A DNA stretch of 64,000 nt from Cupriavidus metallidurans CH34 (GCF_000196015.1 NC_007974.2:1302001-1366000), one strand, 5' to 3'; positions 1-8,562 are shown, counted from the stretch's first letter. Program-made: numbers and translations. The notes: generated from the sequence alone by a model not told the origin.

Positions 1-185
1 GACAGGTACAGGTGCGGCTGGGTTGTGACATAGCCAACCACCGCTGTCGCCAGCGCCAATGTCATGCCCTGCAGCGTAAACAGATGAATCAGTGACAGGA
101 TGCGGCGCTGCGAAATCATCGCAAACGCGAGTATCAGCAGGACCGCGCCGAGCAGGTTGACAAACTGGGCGAGTAGCATGCTCAT
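1..185 (-). CDS. hyfE: Hydrogenase-4 component E (HyfE-like), partial
   Basis: The gene starts at the ATG at 185 and runs off the left edge, so only about 61 N-terminal residues are present (MSMLLAQFVNLLGAVLLILA...). They form hydrophobic helices followed by SQRRILSLIHLFTLQG, which fits HyfE, the small NuoK-related membrane subunit of hydrogenase-4/formate hydrogenlyase complexes. The start codon lies 1 bp past the hyfC stop (187-189), so translation is probably coupled. The family call rests on a short hydrophobic stretch and on position after hyfB and hyfC, and is good but not certain. The rest of the operon, where hyfF, hyfG and hyfI would be expected, lies outside the window. Confidence 0.72.
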   Translation of the reverse strand, partial: MSMLLAQFVNLLGAVLLILAFAMISQRRILSLIHLFTLQGMTLALATAVVGYVTTQPHLYL

Positions 186-186
186 A

Positions 187-1134
187 TCAGTGGACCAGGA
201 GCAGATGCACAAGCAGGCCGATGACCGCCAGCAGGAAAGCGGTGGCGAGGAACTCGGGTACACGGAATATCCGCATCTTGGCGTTGACGGTCTCCAGCAG
301 CGCCAGCAGGAACCCGCCCAACAGCAGTTTTAACATCAGTGCCGGCAATGCCAGCAACACCGAGAGCGGTGCATTGGCCTCGCCCACGCCCCAGGGAATA
401 AACAGCGCCAGCCCGATACAGGAGTATGCGAACAATTTGAGACTGGCCGCCCACTCCAGCAGCGCCAGATGCCGCCCCGAGTATTCCAGGATCAACGCTT
501 CATGGATCATGGTCAGCTCCAGGTGAGTAGCGGGATTGTCCACCGGCACGCGCGCGTTTTCGGCCAGTGACACCATGGTGAATGCGACACCGGCGAAGGC
601 CATGCCGGGATAGATGGTCAGCTCACGATGGGCCAGCGTCTCGACAATCGTGGCGAGCGAGGTCGAGTGAGAGATAAGCGAGGCCGAGAACAGCACCATC
701 AGCAACGCCGGCTCCGCCAAGAAGCCGATCAGCATCTCTCGGCGCGCACCCATCGTGCCAAAGGCCGTGCCAACATCCATGGCAGCCAGCGAGATGAACA
801 CCCGTGCCAGCGCGAACAAGCTAACCAGGGCGATGGCATCGGCGGCGGGCGCCAGCGGCAGGTCGGTAGACAATGTGGGGATGATGGAACACGCCAGTGT
901 CATGCAGCCAAACACCACATAGGGGGTGACGCGGAATAGCGGCGAGGCATTGTCAGCCACCACCGATTCCTTGTTGAGGAGCTTGTGCAGCATGCGATAG
1001 GGCTGCCAGAAGCTCGGCGCGGACTTGTTCTGCAGCCAGGCACGCCACACATTGACCCAGCCGGAAAGCAACGGCGCCAGGACAATCGAGATCACTATCT
1101 CGAGCAGTTGTGCCAGCACGCCGGTTGCGCTCAT
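187..1134 (-). CDS. hyfC: Hydrogenase-4 component C (HyfC/HycD-like, NuoH family)
   Basis: A 315-aa polytopic membrane protein of the NuoH/HycD family, the membrane anchor that couples the hydrogenase arm to the ion-pumping subunits. Visible family features are about eight hydrophobic helices and the acidic loop SLAENARVPVDNPATHLELTMIHEA, typical of NuoH-like subunits (conserved Glu, Asn-Pro and His-Glu). The ATG at 1134 is preferred over an upstream in-frame start at 1173 because GAGG sits 8 nt before it, it leaves only 10 nt after the hyfB stop, and it gives the length known for Escherichia coli HyfC. It is part of the minus-strand hyf operon. Confidence 0.88.
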   Translation of the reverse strand: MSATGVLAQLLEIVISIVLAPLLSGWVNVWRAWLQNKSAPSFWQPYRMLHKLLNKESVVADNASPLFRVTPYVVFGCMTLACSIIPTLSTDLPLAPAADAIALVSLFALARVFISLAAMDVGTAFGTMGARREMLIGFLAEPALLMVLFSASLISHSTSLATIVETLAHRELTIYPGMAFAGVAFTMVSLAENARVPVDNPATHLELTMIHEALILEYSGRHLALLEWAASLKLFAYSCIGLALFIPWGVGEANAPLSVLLALPALMLKLLLGGFLLALLETVNAKMRIFRVPEFLATAFLLAVIGLLVHLLLVH

Positions 1135-1144
1135 GGGTATGGCC

Positions 1145-3169
1145 TCACCGCATGACCGCCAGCAGCACGGCAATCAACGTCAGAAAGCTGAACAGCAGAT
1201 ACGCTGAAATGCGCCCCTGCTGAATTGCACCGACCGCGCGTGCCATAACCGCGACCAGGCGGACCACGGGCAAGTACAGCCAGCGCCAGAACGGATCTGA
1301 CACTATCACCCGATATTGCGGGTGTTCGTCGAACGGGGTGGGCAGGTCACGCCTAATCTGAAAAAAGGGCTCGAAGATCTGCCGAATCGGCTGGCCGAAA
1401 CCCTCGGCGGTATCTTGCATGCGCGGGGTGCCCCACGGAAAGCCGCAGGCCCAGGCCACGCTGCGACGCAGCCTGCCATGGTAGAGACCGCGCACAAGAA
1501 GATAGGCAAGCGCGAAACTGGCAAGGATACCTAGCAGGAAGATGACCGGCCCGTAGCTGGCCTGCTCCGGACTGATCGGCGCAAGCAGCCAGCCGCTGGT
1601 CGCGACACGTGCGCCGAGGCCGCTGCCGACCAATTGCTGCGTCACTGCATCGATCAGGCCGATGAAAGGAGATGGCAATAGTCCAAGCGCGATGCTTCCC
1701 AGTGCCAGCCATAGCATGCCGGCGCGCTCCCAGCCGCCAGCGTCCTGCGCGTCGTTGAGTCTGGGCTCGCGCGGAAGGCCGAGAAAGATCACACCGAAGA
1801 ACTTCACCATCGTGTAGCCGGCCAGGGCCGCTACCAGCGCAATCAGCGCCGCCACCACGGGGATAAGCATGGTCAGGAGCGGCACCGGCAATCCGGTCGT
1901 AAACAGAAAGCTCTGCAGGAGCAACCACTCCGAGACGAACCCACCAAGCGGTGGCAGACCCGCGCTGGTCAGCACGCCCACCAGCGTGAGCCAGCCCACC
2001 CACGGCATCTGGCGTATCAAACCTCCCAGCTTGCCGAGGCTGCGCTCGGCAGTAGCATGCAGCACGCTGCCAGTACCAAGGAAAAGCAGGCTCTTGAAGA
2101 AGGCATGGCTGGCCACGTGATATAGCGCTGCGGTCAGTGCCAGAGCGGCCAACGGTTTCATGCCGTAGGCCGAGAAGATCAAAGCGAGGCCAATAGCAAC
2201 GAACAGCAGGCCCATGTTCTCAATCGATGAGTAGGCCAGCAACCGCTTCATGTCGGTTTGCACTGCGGCGAACACCACGCCATACAGCGCGGTGGCCAGG
2301 CCGGAGGCCAACAGTAGCCCGCCCCACCACCACAGATGTATCTGTGCCAGGTCCAGAACCACACGCAAGAGGCCATAAATGGCGGTGTTGAGCATGACGC
2401 CACTCATCATTGCCGACACCGGCGATGGCGCAGCCGGGTGCGCTTCGGGCAGCCACACATGCAGTGGAAGCAGACCGGCCTTGGCGCCGAAGCCGAACAT
2501 TGCAAGCAGGAACGCGACCGACGCCCAGAACGGCGTCAGCGTTTGGGCGCGCATGTTCGCGAAGGTGTAGTCGCCGGTATTGGCCTGCAGGACGCCAAAG
2601 CACAACAGGACCGCGATCGCCCCGATGTGTGCCATGGTGATGTACAGGTAGCCGGCGCTGCGAACCTCCGCGATGCGGTGGTTGGCGGTCGCCAGGAAGA
2701 ACGATGACAACGCCATGGTCTCCCACATCACCATGAACGCGTAGGCGTCGTCGGCCAGCACAACGCCAGCCATGCTGGCCAGGAACAGGTGATACTCCAG
2801 GCATAGCAAGCCGGGGGGCGTGCCCTCGCCTTGGCGGAAGTAACCCGCCGCGAACACGGAGATTCCGGCCGCTGCGGCACCGATTACCATCAGGAAATAG
2901 GCGGACAGGCTATCCAGCCGGAGATGGAAAGGCAGACGCGGCAGCCCGATGGAAAGCACTGCCACTTCGGGGCTGTTACCCACCGCCGCAAGAGCCAGCG
3001 CGCTGAGCACCAGCCCGAGCAGAGCGCCCAGAGGGAAGAGCAGGCGCGACACCAGTGCCAGACGATGCAGTGCGAGCACACCGGTTGCCCCGATCATCAG
3101 CCACGCGGCCGTGACAACGAGCATCCAGTCGAGCAACAACCACTGTCCGACCGCAGGCACGCCGTCCAC
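1145..3169 (-). CDS. hyfB: Hydrogenase-4 component B (HyfB-like proton-pumping subunit)
   Basis: A 674-aa antiporter-like membrane protein of the NuoL/MrpA/HyfB family. About 14-16 transmembrane helices are visible. Family signatures include the glutamate in FMVMWETMALSSFF, the lysine in FGAKAGLLPLHVWLPEAHPAAPSPVSAMMSG, and the conserved HVASHAFFKSLLFLGTGSV segment. These residues form the ion path in complex I and group 4 hydrogenases. The frame opens at a GTG at 3169, 3 bp after the preceding gene stops; an ATG 15 codons later is an alternative start. The length matches E. coli HyfB (about 672 aa). It probably works with hyfC, hyfE and catalytic subunits outside the window, either in a formate hydrogenlyase-like enzyme or in a related CO2-linked complex. 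Confidence 0.9.
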   Translation of the reverse strand: MDGVPAVGQWLLLDWMLVVTAAWLMIGATGVLALHRLALVSRLLFPLGALLGLVLSALALAAVGNSPEVAVLSIGLPRLPFHLRLDSLSAYFLMVIGAAAAGISVFAAGYFRQGEGTPPGLLCLEYHLFLASMAGVVLADDAYAFMVMWETMALSSFFLATANHRIAEVRSAGYLYITMAHIGAIAVLLCFGVLQANTGDYTFANMRAQTLTPFWASVAFLLAMFGFGAKAGLLPLHVWLPEAHPAAPSPVSAMMSGVMLNTAIYGLLRVVLDLAQIHLWWWGGLLLASGLATALYGVVFAAVQTDMKRLLAYSSIENMGLLFVAIGLALIFSAYGMKPLAALALTAALYHVASHAFFKSLLFLGTGSVLHATAERSLGKLGGLIRQMPWVGWLTLVGVLTSAGLPPLGGFVSEWLLLQSFLFTTGLPVPLLTMLIPVVAALIALVAALAGYTMVKFFGVIFLGLPREPRLNDAQDAGGWERAGMLWLALGSIALGLLPSPFIGLIDAVTQQLVGSGLGARVATSGWLLAPISPEQASYGPVIFLLGILASFALAYLLVRGLYHGRLRRSVAWACGFPWGTPRMQDTAEGFGQPIRQIFEPFFQIRRDLPTPFDEHPQYRVIVSDPFWRWLYLPVVRLVAVMARAVGAIQQGRISAYLLFSFLTLIAVLLAVMR

Positions 3170-3172
3170 GAC

Positions 3173-3457
3173 TCAGGCTCCGCGGCGAACCGTGCGCCGC
3201 CTGGCGGGCGAAGTCGTATCGCGCTGCGATGACTTCTTCCTGGCAGGCTTTTTAGCGGTGGCCGGTTTGCCCTCAACCGTCTCGTCCAGATTCAAGCCGC
3301 TGGGTACGTAGTCAACGCCGTGCTGAGTCAGGTAGTCGCGAATGAGTTGGCGTATCACCTGTGAGGCAGTCCGGTCCTGCTGCGCGCACAGGGCCTCGAA
3401 GGCGGCCTTTTTATTCGGGTCGATCAGGATCGTGAGCCGGGCCGTCTTGAGTTCCAT
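3173..3457 (-). CDS. CopG/Arc-type ribbon-helix-helix protein with basic tail
   Basis: A 94-aa protein. Residues 1-45 (MELKTARLTILIDPNKKAAF, then a helix-turn-helix ending IRQLIRDYL) match a ribbon-helix-helix DNA-binding fold: one beta strand with alternating polar residues, then two helices. The C-terminal third is a Lys/Arg/Ala/Pro tail (KPATAKKPARKKSSQR) like histone-H1-type tails. The ATG at 3457 is chosen over upstream in-frame starts because GAGG lies just before it; the longer versions begin with non-conserved sequence. It is first in the hyf run and stops 3 bp before hyfB, so it is probably co-transcribed and may autoregulate the operon. The regulatory role is inferred. Confidence 0.75.
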   Translation of the reverse strand: MELKTARLTILIDPNKKAAFEALCAQQDRTASQVIRQLIRDYLTQHGVDYVPSGLNLDETVEGKPATAKKPARKKSSQRDTTSPARRRTVRRGA

Positions 3458-3954
3458 GGAGCCTCGCATTGCAATGCCATGATCATATGCATCACATAGT
3501 AGTGCCATGTTCGTTGAAATACCAAGGCGTGTCGGCAATCGAGGGCAGGAGCAGAGCAAGACGCTTTCGCGCAGCGGGCCGGCGACCTGCTCGTCAAAGC
3601 TTTCTTTCGTGCCAGAGCCCTCACTCCCACGCGTGGCAGCCACGGCTTTTGTTGATCGATCGCTTTACACTTGAGGGCCGCCGTTACGGCAGGAATAGTG
3701 GAACGGCTGAGGTGGGTCGGGAGTCGCCTCTGGCGCCGCCGAGCCCCCTCCTAAGTGGACCGAAGGCCGAGACCGGCCATGAGCGGCCATCCGCCAGCGC
3801 TTGTGCCAATGACGGCTTTGGGTCGAGAGAGCCGGCATTGAAAGTTGGCTAACCTTTGAGTGCGGATACCCACGAAAGTCATCTCCGTTTATCGATACGC
3901 TGGAGCCTTCGCTGGGCGCTTCGAGCCCAGATTCTCATGTAAAAGGATGCGGCA
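3458..3954. other. Gene-free stretch between the hyf operon and an orphan gene
   Basis: About 500 bp without a convincing gene. Its left end holds the candidate hyf promoter. The segment at about 3755-3845 (ccgaaggccgagaccggcc ... gacggctttgggtcgagag) resembles a short sequence I associate with intergenic regions beside orphan genes in many proteobacteria. That association is from memory and not verified. No clear terminator or RNA gene is seen. Confidence 0.4.
3496..3525 (-). promoter_or_regulatory. Candidate promoter of the RHH-hyf operon
   Basis: Reading the minus strand, TTGGTA (3520-3525) and TACTAT (3496-3501) are separated by 18 bp and lie about 40 bp upstream of the RHH start. Each hexamer matches the sigma-70 consensus at 4 of 6 positions. 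No other obvious promoter lies between here and the gene. This is a weak sequence match only. Confidence 0.35.
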
Positions 3955-4383
3955 ATGGACCGGATTCGTTTGCTTTTGCTACTGACATTCACTGCGCTGC
4001 ACCCTCTCGCATGGGCGGCCGAGTTGTCGGAATCGGATGCAGGTACCTATGAGTGGCTAAAGGAAGATCGAACTCCGATGGGAGTCCTATACCGATTCAG
4101 CCGTTCCGGTAACAAATGGGTGGCTTTCGGCAAACTGCCAGGCAAAGACTGGAAAGCCGTATCCTGCGATCCTGGCTGTGAGTACAGGAACAGTACAGCG
4201 AAAGAGATCCAGACCTATTTCCCTCCGAGCTTTAGGGAACATAACGAGCTTGCATGCATCCAGAACATGGCTCAAGTATTTTGCCGATTCACACCTGTCA
4301 ATGAACCGCGTAGTAGAGGCTATATTTTCATCGTGCTCGTGACTGGAAAGCCGCTCCCTGTAAGGACTCGGCGGCTTAACTAG
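3955..4383 (+). CDS. Small exported protein of unknown function
   Basis: A 142-aa protein with a clear Sec signal peptide (MDRIRLLLLLTFTALHPLAWAA, cleavage likely after AWA-A). The mature part has four cysteines (in VSCDPGCEYR, ELACIQNM and VFCRFT), which could form two disulfides in the periplasm. AAAGGATG just upstream is a plausible ribosome-binding site. I do not recognise the family. The composition is less GC-rich than the neighbouring operons and nearby genes are also unrecognised, so this may be a recently acquired patch. The stop overlaps that of a small convergent frame on the other strand. Confidence 0.65.
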   Translation: MDRIRLLLLLTFTALHPLAWAAELSESDAGTYEWLKEDRTPMGVLYRFSRSGNKWVAFGKLPGKDWKAVSCDPGCEYRNSTAKEIQTYFPPSFREHNELACIQNMAQVFCRFTPVNEPRSRGYIFIVLVTGKPLPVRTRRLN

Positions 4384-4616
4384 TGCGGCAAAACCTTCTG
4401 GACAGCGCTCTCAACTTGCGGGAGGGCGCGAACGACTGCTGAGGCATCAGCGCCGGTCACTTGTGAAGGAACTGCCGAAGGGCGCAAATGGGTCGACTCC
4501 AGCCGACGGCGGCAAGCGCGGAAGATATCCTGGTCGATCAGGCTCTTGCCGGCCATGAGGCGACATTCCTGACCCTGGGCTGCCAAGGAGAAGTTGAGAT
4601 GACCTAGCTCCGGCAA
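4380..4616 (-). CDS. Possible small protein, unknown function
   Basis: A 78-aa frame opening at TTG (LNFSLAAQGQECRLMAGKSL...). Codons are mostly GC-ending and look like real coding sequence (CTC AAC TTC, AAG AGC CTG ATC GAC CAG). No good ribosome-binding site precedes the TTG. An internal ATG 21 codons in is an alternative, or the gene may be a degraded copy that lost its start. It is convergent with the exported-protein gene on the plus strand; the two stop codons overlap. I cannot name a family. Confidence 0.35.
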   Translation of the reverse strand: MPELGHLNFSLAAQGQECRLMAGKSLIDQDIFRACRRRLESTHLRPSAVPSQVTGADASAVVRALPQVESAVQKVLPH

Positions 4617-4715
4617 AGCTAGAATGCCTGGACGGCCCAGCGATTTCTGCGGCGCATGTCCATGTGGTAATAGCCTGCTTGCTCCTCAAACGAAGGCGTC
4701 CAACCTGGGGACGAT

Positions 4716-5213
4716 ATGCCGACTTTGGTGGTGGTTCCTTGCTGGAGACGTGCTCGGATTTGGCCAGCAGCGGCCTATTTCGCGCTGGCCTCCGCCGCTA
4801 GTTTCAGGCTGTACACGCTGAACCCGGTCGCAGCCCCATGGGCAGTTGCGTTGCTTGCGCTATTACTAGCCATCCCAACTGCTCGACTGTGCGTAAAGAA
4901 GCAGTACATCTTTTCGTGCGACCCGAAATCGATCCTCCGAGAAGTCAGGTTTCTCGGGCTGCTTCTCAAAAGAACGTCGATTGATCCGATGCCTTTTAGA
5001 TGGGTTCGCTCTCGCATGAGCTTGCTCGATCCTCGGGATACCATCATCGAACTTGGTAAGGAGCACCTTTACGGGGCTCTGCCAGTTCAAACGGCAAAGT
5101 ACGCGATGGGGGAGTCATCTGACGTCATAGCCACGCGTGCAACGATTGCGCGTGCCCTAGGTATTCTTGACCTCGGCCATGAGCGTTTGCCTAAGCAGCG
5201 AGCCATTTCCTAG
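4716..5213 (+). CDS. Hypothetical membrane protein
   Basis: A 165-aa protein with two hydrophobic segments in the first 55 residues (WPAAAYFALASAASF and PWAVALLALLLAIPTARLCV), then a cytoplasmic-looking domain of about 110 residues. This is the layout of a PH-like or small membrane-anchored domain, but no specific family is recognised. GGGGAC lies about 8 nt before the ATG at 4716. Codon use is less GC-biased than in surrounding operons. It is probably a real orphan gene of an accessory patch with 3955-4383. Confidence 0.5.
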   Translation: MPTLVVVPCWRRARIWPAAAYFALASAASFRLYTLNPVAAPWAVALLALLLAIPTARLCVKKQYIFSCDPKSILREVRFLGLLLKRTSIDPMPFRWVRSRMSLLDPRDTIIELGKEHLYGALPVQTAKYAMGESSDVIATRATIARALGILDLGHERLPKQRAIS

Positions 5214-5305
5214 GCAGCGCGCGGACAGTAGCGGCCATCGGGGTGATGAGCTTTGGATGACCGCCATGGGTCGTTTTCCGACACCCCGCGTCAATCGCGA
5301 AGAAG

Positions 5306-5342
5306 CAAAGAAAAAGCCCTCAGGCCGGGAGGAATGAGGGCT
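5306..5342 (-). terminator. Intrinsic terminator after the YdcF-like gene
   Basis: On the minus strand AGCCCTCA (5335-5342) pairs perfectly with TGAGGGCT (5315-5322) around a 12-nt loop and is followed by TTTTTC. It lies about 145 nt past the stop of the YdcF-like gene, the only minus-strand gene that could feed it. Confidence 0.7.
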
Positions 5343-5485
5343 GGAAGTGGTAGCAGGCGAGTCGCGGCAAACGCCTGTGGCGGCATGATGACCGGATCGC
5401 CTGCCGTTGCACATCGCTAATTCTGGGGATATGCACGGCCGGCGGCTCTGCTTATCGGACTTGCGGACGCCGTCCAAAATGTCTT

Positions 5486-6301
5486 TTAGTACTCTCCAAG
5501 CACCCAGCCGCTGATATAGGCGAAATACTCGCGCAGCCAGGCGTTGTAGCGGATATAGAGCGGCGTGGCGGCAGCCGCGCCGGAAAGTGTCGTAAAGCCC
5601 GCTTTGCGGGCGATCCGCTCGGCGCGCAGCAGATGGAAGTCGCTGGTCACCACCAGCACGGGATCGGTAGCGCGGACGCCGTGTCGGGCCAGTACCTCGC
5701 GGCTGAACTGCATGTTTTCCGCGGTGCTGGTGCTGCGGTCCTCGCGGATCAGGCGCTCCGGGACCAGGCCATGGGCCAGCAGGTAATCCCCCATGATGCC
5801 GGCCTCGGTGCAGGGCAACCGGCCAAAATCCTGCCCACCGCTGACGACCACCGATGCCGCCGGGAAACGGCTGGCCTGTTGCAGCCCTTCATCGAGCCGG
5901 GCCGCAAGCGTGGGCGATACCTCGCAGTTGGGTGAGCCGGAACCCAGAATGACGATCGCCACGGGGGCGCCCGCCGCCGAAGCGTTCGGCGCCAGGTCGG
6001 CGATGCCGTGACGCATGTGCTGGAAGAACATGGCGACGCTGACCAGCCACACGATCAACCCGGCCCAGCCGGCGCGCCAGAGCCATTGCCGCCAGGGCGC
6101 CGCCGCGCGCCACCGGGCGATGGCGGCCCAGCGCCAGGCCAGGCCCATCAGGGCGACACCCAGCGAAAACGGCAGCACGATACCGAAGTTGAACACGCCC
6201 ATCAGCATCAGGGCGATGCCGTCGCCCGCCAGCAAGGCTCCCACCACAGCCATGGCCAGTCGCCATGCAGGCTTGCCGCCGTACTGCTTGTCGATCATCA
6301 C
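5486..6301 (-). CDS. YdcF/ElyC/SanA-family (DUF218) membrane protein
   Basis: A 271-aa protein. Residues 1-95 hold three to four transmembrane helices. Residues 110-260 form a DUF218 domain with APVAIVILGSG, SVVVSGGQ, EDRSTSTAENMQFSREVL and VLVVTSDFHLLRAERIA, the standard motifs of ElyC/SanA/YdcF proteins. E. coli relatives affect envelope integrity and peptidoglycan or enterobacterial common antigen metabolism; the reaction is not settled. The usual tandem helices then a DUF218 domain are complete, with no sign of damage. It appears to be a single-gene unit ending at the terminator near 5306-5342. Confidence 0.85.
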   Translation of the reverse strand: MMIDKQYGGKPAWRLAMAVVGALLAGDGIALMLMGVFNFGIVLPFSLGVALMGLAWRWAAIARWRAAAPWRQWLWRAGWAGLIVWLVSVAMFFQHMRHGIADLAPNASAAGAPVAIVILGSGSPNCEVSPTLAARLDEGLQQASRFPAASVVVSGGQDFGRLPCTEAGIMGDYLLAHGLVPERLIREDRSTSTAENMQFSREVLARHGVRATDPVLVVTSDFHLLRAERIARKAGFTTLSGAAAATPLYIRYNAWLREYFAYISGWVLGEY

Positions 6302-6373
6302 CCGCCCGAGAAGTTGTCGTCAGGCGGGCAATGCTACCCGCACCGCGTGGCGGCGGGCAAATGACCGCTCGAA

Positions 6374-7153
6374 TCAGCTGCCGAGAAACGTCAGCACGGC
6401 CTGGGTGAAGCCCTCCACCTGCTGCAGATTCGACAGGTGGGCGGCATACAACTCCGTGTAGCGGGCGCCGGGGATCGTGTCGGCCAGATAGCGGCCGTCG
6501 GCGGGCGGCGTGGGGATATCGCCCGAGCCGGCGATCACCAGCGTCGGCGTCTGGATGCGCTGGATCTCCGCGCGCAGATCGGAATCGCGCACGGCCAGGC
6601 AGTTGGCGGCATAGCCGCTCGGACTGGTGGCCCCAAGCATGGTCTGCAGACGCTGCACCAGTTCCGGCTGCTGCGCGCTGAAGTCCGGCGTCAGCCATTT
6701 GTCGACCACGGCCGCCGTGATCGCAGCCATGCCCTCGCGTTCCACCAGCGCGGCGCGATTGGTCCAGTTCTCGGGCGGGCCGATATAGGCCGCGGTGTTG
6801 CACAGTACGAGGCGGTTCAGGCGATCGGCGTGATGCAGCGCCAGCCACATGCCGGTGATGCCGCCCATCGACAACCCGCAGAAATGCACGCGCTGCAGAC
6901 CCAGATGGTCGAGCAGCCCGATCACATCGCCGCCAAGCTGCGCGATGCTGTACGGGCCGGGCGTCACGCCCGACTCGCCATGGCCGCGCGTGTCATAGCG
7001 CAGCACGCGGAAGTGTTGGGACAGCGCGGCGATCTGCGGCTGCCACATGTCGAGGGTGGTGCCGAGCGAGTTGGACAGCACCAGCACCGGCAGGTGCTCG
7101 GCGCCATCCAGGCGGTAATGGATGCGGACGTCGGAGAGATCGGCAAAAGGCAT
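6374..7153 (-). CDS. pcaD: 3-oxoadipate enol-lactonase (PcaD-like alpha/beta hydrolase)
   Basis: A 259-aa alpha/beta hydrolase. It shows the family opening (MPFADLSDVRIHYRLDG), the oxyanion region SNSLGTTLDMWQPQ, the nucleophile motif GLSMGG (Ser95), and likely Asp212 (GSGD) and His239 (AAHLSN). Full length matches PcaD, which hydrolyses 3-oxoadipate enol-lactone to 3-oxoadipate in the beta-ketoadipate pathway. It follows the catC gene by 15 bp, so the order isomerase then lactonase matches consecutive pathway steps. It is the last gene of the 10219-6374 operon. Substrate preference could differ, because the upstream ring-cleavage enzymes are not here. Confidence 0.88.
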   Translation of the reverse strand: MPFADLSDVRIHYRLDGAEHLPVLVLSNSLGTTLDMWQPQIAALSQHFRVLRYDTRGHGESGVTPGPYSIAQLGGDVIGLLDHLGLQRVHFCGLSMGGITGMWLALHHADRLNRLVLCNTAAYIGPPENWTNRAALVEREGMAAITAAVVDKWLTPDFSAQQPELVQRLQTMLGATSPSGYAANCLAVRDSDLRAEIQRIQTPTLVIAGSGDIPTPPADGRYLADTIPGARYTELYAAHLSNLQQVEGFTQAVLTFLGS

Positions 7154-7168
7154 GACGGCTCCCGTGGC

Positions 7169-7453
7169 TCAGTTCTGCGCGATGGCCGAGCCGTGCTGCG
7201 CCAGTGCGGTGACCTTCATTTCCATGTACGGATACAGCGGCAGGCCGGTCAGCAGCGTGTGCAGTTCGTCGGCATCCTTCACGTCGAAGATGCTGACGTT
7301 GGCGTAAAGGCCAGCCACGCGCCACAGATGGCGCCACTTGCCGTCGCGCTGCAGTTGCTGTGAATAGGCTTTTTCCTTGGCCTTGATCGCATCGGCCACT
7401 TCCGGGTCGAGCGATTGGGGGATACGGACGGTCATTTCCACCATGAACAGCAT
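7169..7453 (-). CDS. catC: Muconolactone delta-isomerase (CatC-like)
   Basis: A 94-aa protein matching CatC in length and sequence (MLFMVEMTVRIPQSLDPEVADAIKAKEKAYSQQLQRDGKW, then LWRVAGLYANVSIFDVKDADELHTLLTGLPLYPYM). CatC forms a decamer that converts muconolactone to 3-oxoadipate enol-lactone, the substrate of the next gene's product. It sits in the middle of a minus-strand operon between the cyclase-family hydrolase and pcaD. catA and catB, the usual partners, are not in the window, so the muconolactone must come from elsewhere or the enzyme may act on a different lactone. Confidence 0.9.
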   Translation of the reverse strand: MLFMVEMTVRIPQSLDPEVADAIKAKEKAYSQQLQRDGKWRHLWRVAGLYANVSIFDVKDADELHTLLTGLPLYPYMEMKVTALAQHGSAIAQN

Positions 7454-7481
7454 GTGGGGGCTCCTTGTGAATCCGGCGAAA

Positions 7482-8540
7482 TCAGACGGTGGCGACGGGC
7501 GTCACCGGCGACCCCATCGCACCCGGCAGCCGCAGCGGCGGCGCCGACAGGAAAAAGTGATGACGACCCTCGGCACGCAGCCATGCGGCGAGATCGCGCA
7601 GGTACCACAGCTCGCCCAGCGGCAGGCCGAGCTTGAACAGGCAATGATGATGCAGGGGCAGCATCGGCACTGGCCCTGCTCCCTCCGGCGCCGGCCGTGC
7701 CGGATAGCGCTCCACGGCGTAGTTGTCCGCGGCGATTGCGGCGATGCCGGAATCGGTGATCCATTGCAGCAGGCGTTCGTCGCGGCCGTCCAGCGCGCAG
7801 CAGCTATGGTGCAGCACCTCGGCGTCGGGTTGCCCGGCCATCTCCATCACCATCTCGGCAAACCCGGTGCGCAGCACAAGGATGTCGCCGGGTTCGACCA
7901 CGATGCCATCGGCCTCGATCACGCGCATCAGGTCGTCGTATCCGACCGTGCGGCACTCGCGCCCGTAATGCGCGGCCAGGTCGACCAGCACGCCACGCGC
8001 CTGGATACCGTGCGCGGCGAAGGTCTCGATGCCGAGCGCGTCGGCGTGGCTGTGGTCATGGCCGCACGGGTGCGCGGAGAAATGATCGTCTTCCGCGTAG
8101 TCCACCGGGCCGACGATGTCGGTATTGGGGCGAAAGCCGTTGTAGTAGACCCGCTCGGCCACGCCGTCGCCGTCGGCATCGAACAGCGCGCCGACGTGCG
8201 CCAGGGAATCCCACTGCGTCGAGTACTGCATCGACAGCAGTACCTGGTCGTCGCTCAGGACATCAAGCGCGTTTGGGTCGACCTTGGCCAGCGGAAAGTT
8301 GACGTACGCCACGTCGTCACGGAACGTGGGACGCAGCACCGGCGGATGCCGGCGTGGATTGAGAACATTGCCGCCCGGCAGATCGAGCGGCAGAGACAGG
8401 CAGAACGTCTTGCCGCTGCGAATTTCGCGCGCGGCGGCAAGCACGCGGTCCGCGGTAATCAGGTTCAGGCGGCCGAGTTGGTCGTCATCGCCGAAATCGC
8501 CCCAGTTGGCGCCTTCGGGCCGTTGCTTCCATCGTTTCAT
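7482..8540 (-). CDS. Cyclase-family (KynB-like) metal-dependent hydrolase
   Basis: A 352-aa member of the cyclase/kynurenine formamidase superfamily. The metal site region reads YSTQWDSLAHVG, a divergent form of the family's HxGTHxDxPxH motif that keeps the Asp and final His. Later family features include GVLVDLAAHYGRE and GDILVLRTGF. Members hydrolyse amides or lactones with Mn or Zn. The ATG at 8540 is used rather than an in-frame codon at 8582 because GGAG lies 8 nt upstream and the longer form would overlap the preceding gene. Together with catC and pcaD this suggests ring-opening or hydrolysis of a cyclic catabolic intermediate; the substrate is unknown. Confidence 0.82.
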   Translation of the reverse strand: MKRWKQRPEGANWGDFGDDDQLGRLNLITADRVLAAAREIRSGKTFCLSLPLDLPGGNVLNPRRHPPVLRPTFRDDVAYVNFPLAKVDPNALDVLSDDQVLLSMQYSTQWDSLAHVGALFDADGDGVAERVYYNGFRPNTDIVGPVDYAEDDHFSAHPCGHDHSHADALGIETFAAHGIQARGVLVDLAAHYGRECRTVGYDDLMRVIEADGIVVEPGDILVLRTGFAEMVMEMAGQPDAEVLHHSCCALDGRDERLLQWITDSGIAAIAADNYAVERYPARPAPEGAGPVPMLPLHHHCLFKLGLPLGELWYLRDLAAWLRAEGRHHFFLSAPPLRLPGAMGSPVTPVATV

Positions 8541-8562
8541 CGCTGGCGCTCCGGACTGGCGT

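Noticed and set aside
5157..5477. Minus-strand small frame with a His-His pair ahead of a terminator, like a biosynthetic attenuator leader
   Set aside because: No amino-acid biosynthesis gene lies downstream on that strand, and the terminator is simply placed for the YdcF-like gene.
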